From: Rhodocollybia butyracea
Taxonomy: Eukaryota; Basidiomycota; Agaricomycetes; Agaricales; Omphalotaceae
Length of the DNA: 64,000 nt
Direction of reading: 5' to 3'
NCBI GenBank assembly: GCA_015501585.1
Contig: JADNRY010000060.1
Location: 186,001-250,000, forward strand
Shown here piece by piece: positions 43,653-55,697 of this stretch; position 1 is the first letter of the stretch, and each line of letters opens with the position of its first letter. The notes beneath the pieces were generated by a model, which saw only the letters and a program-made list of their open reading frames with translations, searched no databases and was not told where the DNA came from. A program made the position numbers and the translations under genes.

Positions 43653-44939
43653 AATGTTGTTTGGAAATTCATTGAATATATCTAGACTCCCGGACGAGAA
43701 ACAGCTTGTCTGTGAAGAAAATTGGAGACTGTTCTGGAACTGTCAAACGGGAAATCTTGTTCATTGTCCAGTTAAAGGGACTAGCTGGCTACATAGACGG
43801 TACCATACCCAGACCGCAGCCAACTACATACCCTACTGTCTACCCACAGACACAGCCCATGCTGTTGTATAGCCCAACCCCATGCTTCGAGGAATGGGAG
43901 TCTCGCGACAGGCTTGTCACCGGGGTGATTATTTCAAACATCGTTGACCCAACTAGTCTAGGCATCAATGAGACCAAGCGTGCTTCGAATTGCACACCTC
44001 GTGAAACACTTTGAAAAGCGTGACGAGGCCCGTATCCACCTCGCAGACACCTCCCTTTGTAACAAAAAATTTGATCCTGCTGAGTCGACGATGGAAGACC
44101 ATGAGAAAAGGATGTGTAACCTCCTGAAGAAGGTAAACAACCTTGGAGGAACTATCCCAGATGCGCAATTCCATTGTATCATGCTTGCGTTGATACCTAA
44201 CAAGTGGAAATTCTATGTACTGAATATGCCAGGAACATCGAGTGCTGACACATTCACATATCTCCATACCTTGTGGATACAGAAGGAGGAAGAGAGGAAA
44301 GATGGGGAGAGGGACACGAAAGCGAGTCAAGGCACTCATGGCTGCGCACACACCCACGAATCCTACACCTCAATCCACAAACCAACAACCTTTCACCTGC
44401 CACAACTGCGCAACCAGCACATCGCAAGGAAGTGCTGGGCCAAGGGTGGCAGCATGGAAGGGCAAGGGCCAAAACACAGCCAACAGTACAAAGTGAAAAC
44501 CAAGCCAAGAGCAAATGCAGCTGAGACTGATGACAAGGATGCATCTACACCCATGGCCACATACGTGATGTCCGTCAAAGCACATAGTGACTTGGGTACG
44601 TCAATATCCATCCCAAAACCTGTACCCAGTGCTGACACTGAGGGCAGGCAACATAATCCCATTCTAGGGAGCTCACTTCAGCAAGGGGTTGGTGACAAGG
44701 ATGTAGATAAAGATGTACCTACTCATAAAATAGTCACACCCGAAGACTGTATAGCCTGTTGGGGTAGTACATTACTGTATTCGCCTTCCAGACCCGCTAT
44801 TCAAATATTTCTTGACTCAGGTGCCTCTGAGCACTGCTGGGTACAAAAATCAGACTTCGTTGAATACAAGGAAGTAGTGCCATATCAGGCGATGCTGGGA
44901 AATTCCAAATCCATGGTATTAGGACAATCCAGTTCATAA
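43653..44939 (+). pseudogene. gag-protease remnant of the old copia element
   Basis: Gag-like sequence (KVNNLGGTIPDAQFHCIMLA, ALIPNKWKFYVLNMPG) runs through at least three frames. A CCHC zinc knuckle (CHNCATSTSQG and AHRKEV... in different frames near 44400-44440) is broken by a frameshift. The protease active site remains readable as FLDSGASEHCWV near 44810. Not translatable as one protein. Confidence 0.8.
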
Positions 44940-44989
44940 CTTGTGTAGTTGATAGCAAGAGGAAAATACAACTGAAGGCGGTAAAACAC

Positions 44990-46381
44990 ATGCCATCCTT
45001 CAGACACAACCTAATATCCATACCCACCCTAGACAAGAAAGGAATGCGAGGTGAATGGGGAGATGGAATAATGACGGTTAGGACACCTACGGATGAGGTC
45101 ATACTCCAGGGTTTTGGCCAGAGGAAGATGTATGAAGTTGAAGTACTAGAGTTGGGAGTGGTATTAGCAAACTACTCAAGGTTGAGGGACAGACCAACCA
45201 ACATTCTCACCTGGCACTGCCAACTGGAGCATGTATCAATATTTCAGATACTGCGAATGGCAAACCAGAAGCTGGTGGACGGACTAAACATATCTAGTTG
45301 CAATATCCAGGGCATGTGCAAAGACTGCCTATATGGCAAGGTGACAAAGTGTCCATTCAATGAGGTGCTGACACACAAGTCAGAGGTCCTAGAGGGAGTC
45401 CATATTGACCTGTTTGGACCAGCCTGTACCCAAACCCAAGGAGGAGCAAGCTACCTGATGTTGTGCACCGATGGTAGATCTTCTTTCAGAGTGCCGTTCT
45501 ACCTATCAAACAAGCAAAAAGAAACTGGGGCAAGGATGCTACACAAATATCGGGTGATGGCCAAGACACAGATGGGAAAGAAGCTAAAAACTATCTGTAT
45601 AGATGGTGGAGGCAAGCTGAACAACAGCCTAGTGGATGAGTACTGTGCAGAACATGGCATACTTATAGAGAAAGTGCCACATGACTCATCTGCAGCAAAT
45701 GGGGTAGCTGAGTGAGCCTTTCACACAGTAATGGAAGGTACACGTACAATGCTAGAGGACTCAGGCATGCCATACTCCTTCTGGGGAGAAGCCTTGTCCA
45801 CATTCATCTACGTCGATAACTTCATCCCATCAGCGCAGTTCCCCGACACCATACCAATCGAGGTGTGGACCCAGAAAAGACAGGACATTGCCCACCTAAG
45901 GCCTTTTGGTTGTGACTGTTGGGCCACGCTGCCACAGAGGAGAACAGACAGAAAGCTGGGCCATCAAGCAGTCAAAGGAAAATTACTGGGGTACATGGGC
46001 AGGAGAGGGTATCATATCTGGGTACCAGAGACAAAATCCATTGAGGAATCTCACAATGTGATGTTCGAGGAGGGAGAGCCCCACCGCACAAGGGAAAAGA
46101 TGATGGGAGAAGACGGAGGAGAGGATAATGTCCCTGCTGGCAATGGGCATAATAACCCTGAGCCTAACAGACAGGCCAATGACCCTGCACCTGCGGAACA
46201 GGCACCTAAAGTACAACAACAGGTACAAGTGCCACATCTGCATGATGAAGTGAATGTCCCCATAAACAAACCTGAAGCCCAAGTGCCGCCAGCACCTGTA
46301 CCACCAGAGGACAATGGCCCCTGCTGCAGCGGCTTTTGGAGAGCAGAGAGTACGAAGAATGAGAGGAGAGAGGATGTGTGA
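44990..46381 (+). pseudogene. integrase remnant of the old copia element
   Basis: Contains the zinc-binding N-terminal part (TWHCQLEHVSIFQILRMANQ and CKDCLYGKVTKCPF), the core domain (GVHIDLFGPA, CIDGGGKLNNS) and, after a TGA at 45713-45715, the continuation MEGTRTMLEDSGMPYSFWGE. In intact copia integrase the second motif reads DNGGE, here DGGGK, so a catalytic-region change is visible too. Confidence 0.8.
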
Positions 46382-47393
46382 CTGGTGAGATGTGGGCAAG
46401 TGAAGATGGCCCAAACCCACTCGTACTGATTGTAGACAGCCCATACAGCTTTGCAGCATTGATGGGAGACCTCTGGGTCCCGGCATTGTACAAACAAGCC
46501 ATGAAACATCCAGAACTATGGCTAGCCCCAATGGAGAAAGAGTATAACATGCTCAGGGAAAAGGAACGTTGGGAGTTAGTGCCGCTGCTGCCAAATGCCA
46601 ATCTTACTGGGGGAAGGTGGACATATGCCATCAAGTTTGACGCCAACAGGAATCTCCTAAAGCAAAAAAGCTAGTATGTTGCACAGGGATACACCCAGAT
46701 CCAAGGGCTGGATTACAACCAGATGTACAGAGGAATAGCTTGCATGGAGTCAGTTCGACTTGTACTGGCAATCATGGTGGTACTAAAGCTATCCATATTC
46801 CAAGTGGATTTTACAGTGGCTTTCCTCAATAGTCCAATAACACATGACGTGTACATGAAACAGCCAGAGGGATTTGTCAAACCTGGAACCGAACACCTGG
46901 TTTGCAAGCTCAAGAAATCAATCTATGGCACAATGCAGGGTAGCCACAATTGGCAGGAGATGCCAGCCGCAGGGTATAAGGAAGATGGATTGGTGACATC
47001 ATAAGCTGACCCTTGTATCCGATACCGCCATGAAGGTGGGGAGTACACCATTACCAGCACATACAGCAACAATGTCTGTGGAGGCTCATTGACAGGGACA
47101 GGATATGCCAGAGCCATCAACAACCTCGGAAAAAGATGGGAGGCAAATGAAGTGCATACCAAGGTACTCCTAGGAATGACCATCATGCAGAACCCAGTAA
47201 CAAAGGCAATTACAATATCTCAGAGGGCCTACTTCATACGGATGCTAACACATTTTGGACTGGATAATGTACGGCGAGGCAACACACCAATGCCGCCAAA
47301 TGTCACACTCACCGAGTCACCAAACCCACTGCCCGAGGAAGAAGCTGCCTTCATGAAAGACAAACCATATTGCCCCATTGTCGGATCCTCAAT
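46378..47393 (+). pseudogene. reverse transcriptase remnant of the old copia element, 5' part
   Basis: Frames joined by stops at 46672 and 47002 read WTYAIKFDANRN, YVAQGYTQIQGLDYNQM, IFQVDFTVAFLNSPI and KQPEGFVKPG, typical copia RT. The catalytic YxDDV box reads YSNNVCGGS (about 47067-47093): both aspartates became Asn, consistent with G-to-A changes. The frame breaks off at the nested insertion after SSMWGQ and resumes at 54765. Confidence 0.85.
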
Positions 47394-47414
47394 GTGGGGC
47401 CAAGAGGCAATGCT

Positions 47415-50400
47415 GTACCATTATTGCAATGTAGGGTGGCCGTGGCCAGAGCTTGCATTACAATTTAGGGCAGTGTCTGCTGTAGCAGAAAGGTGACCCT
47501 ACATTGCAATGTGGCATAAGTCACAGCATGGCTTTTGAAAAATTACTGGATTAGGGAATTTTTTGCTCTGTGTAATATAGAGCTGGGTTTGCATGTCACA
47601 TCACATCTGTTTTAGCTAAATTTGGAAATAAAAAAGTCACCATATTGAGCTATAGCTAAAGCGGCAGTGCCGGTGTACATTGATCCGGTCATGTGACCGG
47701 TGGATCTCAGTTTTGGACAGCTTCGATAAAATCAGTCATTTATGGGCCCATTTTGGACATTTCTGGAGTGGTAGCAAGCAGGACCCTGATAGTAGGTGCT
47801 TATGACCTGTGGAGGTTCAGATAAAAAGTTCGGATAATTTTGGCCAGTTTGGAAAGGAAGTTAGCTTAGTAGGGTCCAGTAGGGTCAGATTTTGAATGAT
47901 TTATGAGCAATTTTTTTGGCTCCAGGTGCATCAAATAACTACCACAGCCACTGAGCAAAATTTTCCAGCCGATTTTACAAGATTTTATGCCTCTACTGGT
48001 AGAAAAATCCGGCCTGGGACTAGGCTATGTACAAGTTCGGATAAAAACTGGGTCAAAAGTGAAAATTTGGTTTGGATAAAAACTGGGGCCCCCGTACATG
48101 ACATTTTCACCTATTATCAGGGGTCCTTAGCAAGCCCAAAAAAGGCTATACACAATGTATTAATATTTGAGCAGTGTACCTCGGCCCATGGGGTGCTGTA
48201 ATGGGTTGGATTGAACAAAAAGATTTAGATTACCTTCGGTCAAAGCTGTACATCACTGCCTAATTTGGAATTCCAGCAAAGCAGCCTAAAAAGCCTGCTT
48301 CTACAGTTGATATTCTCCCTAATCAGAGTGTACATGGTGTCATTAGATGTATAATAGGTCCCTGAAGCAAAATTAAAGCCATAGCTCCGGTCAAAGCTGT
48401 TTTATTACCATATTTAGAATACCAGCAAAGCGGCCTAAAAGCATGCTGGTGCCTAGGTATTCCCTCTAATACCAGTCTGTACAGTGATTATACATGTACA
48501 ATAGGTACCTGAAGCAAAATTAGGGCAGGTATGTGGGTTAATAGTGGCCCTGCTTCGAGGTTTTGGCCTGTGGCTGTGCTGTCAAAAGTCGAAGTAACAG
48601 TAGGATATTTTACATACTAGTGATACAGGCATAGTGTCTGCACAAAATATATATGCCTGAAGTAAAACTAGGGCATTACATGGCAGGAATAAGCTGTAAT
48701 TACCAGCTAATAGGTCGGAGTAGGTCAAAGCTGTATGTCCAAATAGGGAAATATATAGGTGGTGTTGAGTCAAAGTTGGGGTCAGTAATGGCATGAATTC
48801 TCAAGGGGTAAGGCTTGAAGTGTATATCTGGGTACTGTAGTATGTTAACTACATCTGCAGGTTGTTATACTCATCATTCTGTGTCCAGGAGGAGGAGCAT
48901 AGAGTGATCAATGGTTAGTAACCATCAAAAATCGCATTTTTTGGGTGATAAAATGCTAATAGTGAGTGCTTAAGTGAAGTAGGCCCTCAAGGCGAGGTAG
49001 GTATACTGGAATACATGCTAGACCTTCGTTCCATGTCCAAGAGTGATTAATATGGTACTAGAAGCGATGGTATGGATTGATTTTTCGATATCTTGCCTAA
49101 AAAGTCGATTTTTGATGAATTAACATGGAATAGTGAAGCCTTTAGAGTACCTAAGGCGCTGAAAGTGCTCATACATACTGTACTATATAGTCTCAACCTG
49201 TGCCATACCGACGAACGATTTATATGGCCACAGGAGCGATGGTATCTTATGTTATTTTTGAAAAAATGTGATTTTCAGTTAGTAAAACATGAATAGGTGA
49301 TGCTATGCAGCTCCAATAATGCTAAAACTTTGGGAATCAAGTCTTCGAATTCTATTAAGTGAGTTCAAGTCCCTACAACAACCCCTGGGTATGTCAATAG
49401 CATGCTCATGTTTTAAGTGTTCACATAGATATCTGTAGTTAGCTCAAAGTTCAGATCATATTATTGAGATGTGTATAGCCAGACTTTTGAGTCTAGAGGA
49501 CATCTAAATGATTCGAAGATATGATTCCCAAGTTTTGAGCATTATCTGAGATGTATAGCATGTTCCATTCATGTTTTATTAGCTGAAAATCGCATTTTTT
49601 CGAAAATAACATAAATATCAGTGAATACCATCGCTCCTGGGGCCATATAAATTATTCGTCGGTATGGCACAGGTTGAGACTATATAGTACAGTATTTATG
49701 AGCACTTTCAGCGCCTTAGGTACTCTAAAGGCTTCACTATTCCATGTTAATTCATCAAAAATCGACTTTTTAGGCAAAATATCGAAAAATCAATCCATAC
49801 CATCGCTTCTAGTACCATATTAATCACTCTTGGACATGGAACGAAGGTCTAGCATGTATTCCAGTATACCTACCTCGCCTTGAGGGCCTACTTCACTTAA
49901 GCACTCACTATTAGCATTTTATCACCCAAAAAATGCGATTTTTGATGGTTACTAACCATTGATCACTCTATGCTCCTCCTCCTGGACACAGAATGATGAG
50001 TATAACAACCTGCAGATGTAGTTAACATACTACAGTACCCAGATATACACTTCAAGCCTTACCCCTTGAGAATTCATGCCATTACTGACCCCAACTTTGA
50101 CTCAACACCACCTATATATTTCCCTATTTGGACATACAGCTTTGACCTACTCCGACCTATTAGCTGGTAATTACAGCTTATTCCTGCCATGTAATGCCCT
50201 AGTTTTACTTCAGGCATATATATTTTGTGCAGACACTATGCCTGTATCACTAGTATGTAAAATATCCTACTGTTACTTCGACTTTTGACAGCACAGCCAC
50301 AGGCCAAAACCTCGAAGCAGGGCCACTATTAACCCACATACCTGCCCTAATTTTGCTTCAGGTACCTATTGTACATGTTTAATCACTGTACAGACTGGTA

Positions 50401-51089
50401 TTAGAGGGAATACCTAGGCACAAGCATGCCTTTAGGCCGCTTTGCTGCCATATATATTTCCCTATTTGGACATTCAGCTTTGACCTCTTCCTGTAATAGT
50501 GCCTTATTCCTGCTATATAGTGCTTCAATTTCGCTTCAGGTACATATATTTTGTGCAGGAACCATGCCTGTATCATCAGTACTGTCAAATATCCTACTGT
50601 AATTTCGACTTTTGACAGCACAGCCACAGGTCAAAACCTCAAAGCAGGGCCCATTATTACCCATACACCTGCTCTAATTTCGCTTCAGGCAGCTACTGTA
50701 CATGTATGAACACTGTCTAGACTGCTATTAGATAGAATACTTGTGCATAAGCAAGCTTTTAGGCCGCTTTGCTAGCATTCTAAATATGGTAATAAAACAG
50801 CTTTGACCGGAGCTATGGCTGTAATTTTGCTTCAGGGAGCTATTATACATCTAATGACACTATGTACATCCTCATTAGCAAGAATATCTGCTGTACAAGC
50901 AGGCTTTTTGGCCGCTTTGCTGGCATTCCCAATTAGGCAGTGATGTACAGCTTTGACCGAAGGTAATCTAAATCTTTTTGTTCAATCCAACCCATTACAG
51001 CACCCCATGGGCCAAGGTACACTGCTCAAATATTAATACATTGTGTATAGCCTTTTTTGGGCTTGCTACCACTCCAGAAATGTCCAAAA
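47415..51089. repeat. giant palindrome centred near 49435
   Basis: The minus-strand ORF at 48582-48794 and the plus-strand ORF at 50076-50288 are identical, placing the symmetry axis at about 49435. Arms are nearly perfect from 48500-49290 and 49575-50370, with a diverged central 280 bp. The left arm has a 356-bp segment (47773-48128), bounded by direct AGCAAG repeats, that is absent from the right arm (junction near 51062-51067). The right arm instead has a diverged tandem duplication of about 345 bp (about 50110-50790). The distal right arm continues at 54411-54753. Confidence 0.88.
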
Positions 51090-54000
51090 CACCTCAACAT
51101 CACAACACCCAGTTGATATAGACATGCCAAGCCGGGTGGGGTGTGGCATTGATGCAGCAATCAATTATCTCAATTCCCTCACACTGCCAATAATTCGGCT
51201 AATATTGTGAGTTAAATACTAATAAAGAAGTCGATAAAGACCATCAAGTGATCACTGGCACCATTATCATCCCTCTCCGCCTATCTCATTACAGCTCATT
51301 ACCCAAGTACAATGACTTTCCGCGCCGTGTACAGTGCATTCAGCATTTTATAACGAAGCTTTTTTGTGACGTTTTAAATACAACAAATGCTATTTAGGTA
51401 CTGCCGTTGGCCTTATTCACTGCCGCCTGCTGCTTCATTGCTGACACCTGTGGGTCTTTTTTTCGACGCAGACCATTGACCTTTCTTTGCTTCCGTTTCC
51501 TCTCCCGTTGGCGCCTGAGACTACAAATGAATTCACAAATGATGAAGTACCTCCAGGCCGAGCAATGCTTGGCAATGTTGCTGCTGGAGCTGGAGCATTG
51601 TTGTGTGAGTCAATGGTAGGATGGCCCGAAGCTGGGGCTCCTTCTTCTTGCGCTGGGGACACCTGCCCTTCGCTGGTGCTTTTTTTTAGTGACCGGTGCC
51701 TTTGCGCTATTCGCTTCCCAGGCTTCAAACTTGGAAGTCATCATCTTGTAGAAATGCGCTGTCCCAGACTTCCAGCTGTCAGTGAGCAGATGAACTTCAG
51801 CAGAGGTGGCCAGGTTGCTGGGACTTTTGAGAGTGTCCAGCGGCCAGTTCTTGACAACAACTCGGAACTTCCTGGCAATATGCTCCAAGAAAACATACGA
51901 AGAACTTTTTGTCTTCCTACACATTCATCTGTGAGTGGTTAAGCAAACTCAAAGACGTTTCACTTTTGGACTCACTCAGCTTGGACTTGATGAGAGCAGC
52001 CAGTTTCTTTTTCTGTGCTAGAAGTTGTTGTGCATGCACACCTATTGCCAAGCGGTAAGCTCACCCGCTACTTGTGCTCACTCCGACTTGTACTCCTGAT
52101 ATTGTATATCCCTCCAGCCTCTTTGCAAAATTCTCAGCGGAAACCTTCAACCCCGGACTTGAGAAATCATCCTTACTAATTCGGCAAACAAGGGGCTCAT
52201 TAAAGTGCGTAGTATCCGAGCATACCAGCCTATGACCAAGAAGCCTTCATCACCTGCACACATGGTCAACGGGCTCAGCGCGTCCGCCATTAGTTGCAGC
52301 TTACCTAGTTTTTTAATAAAAAGGCACTTACCTCCTGTGTTACTATGTTGTCGAACATTTGTCGAACTTTAAGCGCGTGTTGTGGAAGGTACCCAGTGCA
52401 ATGTTATGACGTCTGGAAGTTTGCAAACTTGGCCGCTGGGAGATGGGTATGAACTTACTTTGTACTCTCGATGACCTTGGACTACATACATAGCTAAATA
52501 CTCCGCCTTCCAATGAAATTCTATAATTTTTTGTGCTTGAATGAACTTGAAAGGTCATTAGGAGGTTCCGGCCCGTGATCTCCAAACTCGAGCTCACCAC
52601 TTGTAACGTTGACCAGAGTTGATCTGTGATACTTTTCACTGGTTTGGCAGCAGGAACATGTTTGTACAGGTGTAAATAGGGTGTATTAGTATTCCTACAC
52701 CCATTGTAAAAGTGACAGATGAGTAAAAATTGGTTTGATGTTTAAGACAAACTCGAGTTACCAGATGGTATGATTCTTCACAAGCTTCCCAGCCAAAAAA
52801 TACAACCTCAATAAAAAATAACATTTCATTATAGATATGCATGAGTTGACTCTAACTGTACTGCAACTCGTGCTTTTGACAACCATGCACACTAGAAAAT
52901 GCACGCGCAATCCCCAATTTTCCGAAATCTCAACCAGGATCCTCAAGTATTCTCTTCATATAGATATAGCTACGGCTGGATTTGAGACACAATTTAGTAT
53001 ATTTATCAAATGATAACAGGTTCGCATATTGGCTTGCCTTGAAGGAGCAGCCCTGCTGTACATACAGTTATCTAACCTTTCAACGTGTGGAGAGGCTCGA
53101 TTGAAAGGTTTTATAAAACTGACACCTCAGTAAGGTAGAAAATATATTTATACAGCTATTAAAAGCCATGCGCCCACCTACCCATGCTCATGTATGTCAA
53201 GAAGGACAAAGGCACATAAAGGTACACTTGCCGACGCACCTGAGCGGGCAGTCTTGTTAACTTTCCCACGGTGTTTTATTGCTTCTCGTTCCGTTATCCC
53301 TTCGAAATGCATCAATTCAAGTTTCATAGCCTCTATTTTTAAGTAGACTTCTGAGGTCAAAATTCAAGAGTGCAAGAAATTGAGTTTGTTTACAACAGGG
53401 AATGCACATCTACAAAGCAGTACACGAGCTTTGACAAGCAATTGACAAGGGCAACTGAGCCTTTGCTTGTTGATTCACGAGGAGTACCTCGTGCCAGATT
53501 GTGTACATCGCATGATGATATCTAGGTCATATCTAGGTTAAAACCACAACCATCCACAGCGGAAGTAATGTTGGGGTATGTGATAATTTGAGGTCGGTCT
53601 GAGTCATGACTCGTTGGATCTCTACTCAATATAGGCCTCGGTGAGAGCAGGCTCCCAGGATGCATTGAGCCTCTTAGTATCCGTCCATCCTGCGCCTTAC
53701 GATATTTGCTGGTGCGGAATGTCAGACATCAAAACTTTTGAGAAGAGCATCTTTAGTCGTGAATAACTGTCGGTCACAGCTGTGTCATATAATGTTATAA
53801 ATAATTTATTGCCTGCACCTTGGTAATGATTACAAGTAAGCAGTGTTCAGAAAGAACATTCAGCTGGGCATAATACGCGGTGTGGAACAGATTACATGAA
53901 TTTATTAATGAGATAGGCGGAGAGGTGGGATGATAATGGTAAACGGCACAAAGAAAATCTACTGCCAGTGATCACTTGATGGTCTTTATTGCTAGTATAT

Positions 54001-54402
54001 ATCTGCAGGCAGTAGTGAATCAGGTCAGTGCCTGAGTAGTAGTATTTGTTGTACATATGTAAATACTTCGGGCAAAAGCTTCATAAACTCTGAATGAACA
54101 AGCACCGTATGCGATGAAAGAACTTGACCTTCAAGATACATAGTTATGTAACAAGATAGGCGCAGCGCTGAGAGCAACGGCTACTGGCACAGCGAAAGTC
54201 TGCCGGTGGTCACTTGATGATGGTCTTTTTTTGCTAAGTACTACTATGGCTTGCGGCTCAACTTCTTTATTAGTATTTAACTCACAATATTAGCCGAATT
54301 ATTGGCAGTGTGAGGGAATTGAGATAATTGATTGCTGCATCAATGCCACACCCCACCTGGCTTGGCATGTCTATATCAACTGGGTGTTGTGATGTTGAGG
54401 TG
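51090..54402. mobile_element. TIR DNA transposon remnant nested in the palindrome
   Basis: Bounded by an 8-bp duplication GTCCAAAA (51082-51089 and 54403-54410). Terminal inverted repeats start CACCTCAACATCACAACACC and extend for about 150 bp, up to the AATAAAGAAG near 51230 and its complement near 54262. The uninterrupted left arm of the palindrome shows the empty site (around 47750-47770). The 3' side has an extra internal copy of a subterminal stretch (about 53900-53995 and 54170-54230). No transposase frame was found. The 8-bp duplication fits hAT or KDZ-type elements; the superfamily is not settled. Confidence 0.85.
51610..51924 (-). pseudogene. captured gene or transposase fragment inside the third element
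   Basis: Minus-strand stretch KFRVVVKNWPLDTLKSPSNL followed by LTDSWKSGTAHFYKMM and a basic tail. It resembles, from memory, a segment (GWP-SPSNI-LR-AWKSG) frequent in agaricomycete transposon-associated hypothetical proteins. Only about 100 residues remain, without a complete domain. Confidence 0.35.
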
Positions 54403-54764
54403 GTCCAAAATGGGCCCATAAATGACTGATTTTTCGAAGCTGTCCAAAACTGCGATCCACCGGTCACATGACCGGATCAATGTGCACCGGCACTGCCGCT
54501 TTAGCTATAGCTCAATATGGCAACTTTTTTATTTCTAAATTTAGCTAAAACAGATGTGATTTGACATGCAAACCCAGCTCTATGTTACACAGAGTGAAAA
54601 ATTCCCTAATCCAGTAATTTTGCACAAGCCTGGCTGTGACATATGCCACATTGCAATGTGAGCTCACTTTGCTGTTATGCCTGGGACCACCCTAAATTGT
54701 AATGCAGGCTATGGCCACATCCACCCTACATTGCATTATTGGTACAGCATAGGGTGGGGCCAAG

Positions 54765-55417
54765 TATGCACGAGGCCAGACATGGCATATGCAGCAGGTA
54801 AGCTGGCACACTACCAACTCAACCCTGGGAGACAGCACTGGGAGTGCATAGAATGGCTAGCAGGATATATCCTACACACACTTGACTACTCGATTACCTA
54901 TCATTGCCCATTACCAACCAATAACACTAAAGGATCAGGGCTGAAACCACATGGATACTCAGACTCAGACCATGGGGCATGCAAGGACACATATTGTTCC
55001 ACATCGGGATATGTCTTTTTCATGGCAGGCGCACCCATATCGTGGAGTTCAAAGCGCCAAGCAACCGTCGCACTCTTGACAGTTGAAGCAGAGTACATCA
55101 CGCTCTTATGTGCTATGCAGCAGGCAGTATGGCTAATGTCTTTCCTTTCAGAGGTGGACCCAGAACAGGAGGGGCCCGTGGAGATGATGGGAGATAACTT
55201 CAGTTCAGTATGTCTCACCGAGAACTTGAAGAGACACGCATTGGTGAAGCATATCAAGATGCAGCATCATTATGTCCAGGAAAAGGTAGCAAGTGGGGAA
55301 GTAAAGGTGGTGAGGATACAGTCGGGGGAGAACATTGAGGATATATTTACCAAAGCATTGAAAAGTATGATCCATTTGAAAATGGTTTCTATTCTTGGGT
55401 TAGATTGTATGGAATAG
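54765..55417 (+). pseudogene. RNase H end of the old copia polyprotein
   Basis: Continuation of the copia frame after the insert: CTRPDMAYAAGKLAHYQLNP, then the RNase H fold YSDSDHGACKDTYCSTSGYV, SWSSKRQATVALLTVEAEY and the C-terminal HIKMQHHYVQEKVASGEV, DIFTKAL. This part is intact to its stop at 55417, just before the polypurine tract. Confidence 0.88.
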
Positions 55418-55423
55418 GGGGGG

Positions 55424-55697
55424 TGTTGGAGTATACTCAATATGTACAAGGTTCAGTACACTTTGCTTTGACATCTCTTTATTGGTATACACTGCTAGCT
55501 TACTATATACTGTACAGTTGGTACTATACCACGCTAGATGGCGTCTTCAAGCTCCCTCAGTTGGTTTTCTTTACCCACTGAGGTGAGCTTATTTATTCTG
55601 TTTGCCTAATTTACAATACATTCTAGTTTAATTCCTTTCTACAGGTATTATAATATAGTTGGTTTTCTGTACCCACTGAGTTTAATTTGCTTCTACA
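55424..55697 (+). repeat. 3' LTR of the old copia element
   Basis: 274 bp, the same layout as the 5' LTR including intron-like segment, spacer GTATTATAATATAG and second A-B copy. Numerous CpG sites of the 5' LTR are TpG or CpA here. Confidence 0.93.

Larger units (their letters stand above)
47405..54753. mobile_element. foldback-type TIR element inserted in the copia RT gene
   Basis: Flanked by an 11-bp direct repeat GTGGGGCCAAG (47394-47404 and 54754-54764). Removing the insert and one repeat restores the copia frame SSMWGQVCTRPDMAYAAGKL. The ends are inverted (ATGCTGTACCA near both termini) and the inverted similarity runs inward for the whole element, apart from indels. It encodes no transposase that I can see, so it is non-autonomous. 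The 9-11 bp duplication range suggests a Mutator-like mobiliser (inference). About 4.0 kb without the third element nested in it. Confidence 0.85.
43308..55697 (+). mobile_element. old Ty1/copia LTR retrotransposon, split by a nested insertion
   Basis: LTRs 43308-43588 and 55424-55697 both start TGTTGGAGTATACTC and end CTACA; a 5-bp target-site duplication GACAG flanks the element (43303-43307 and 55698-55702). A purine tract (GGAATAGGGGGG) precedes the 3' LTR. Gene order gag, protease, integrase, RT, RNase H marks it as copia-type. The reading frame has several stops and frameshifts, and a 7.3-kb element sits in the RT-RNase H region. The LTRs differ at many sites, mostly transitions, so the insertion is old. 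Confidence 0.95.

Noticed and set aside
46051..46646. Minus-strand Ser/Leu-rich ORFs in the old copia integrase/RT region
   Set aside because: Mirror images of degenerate plus-strand pol; no domain.
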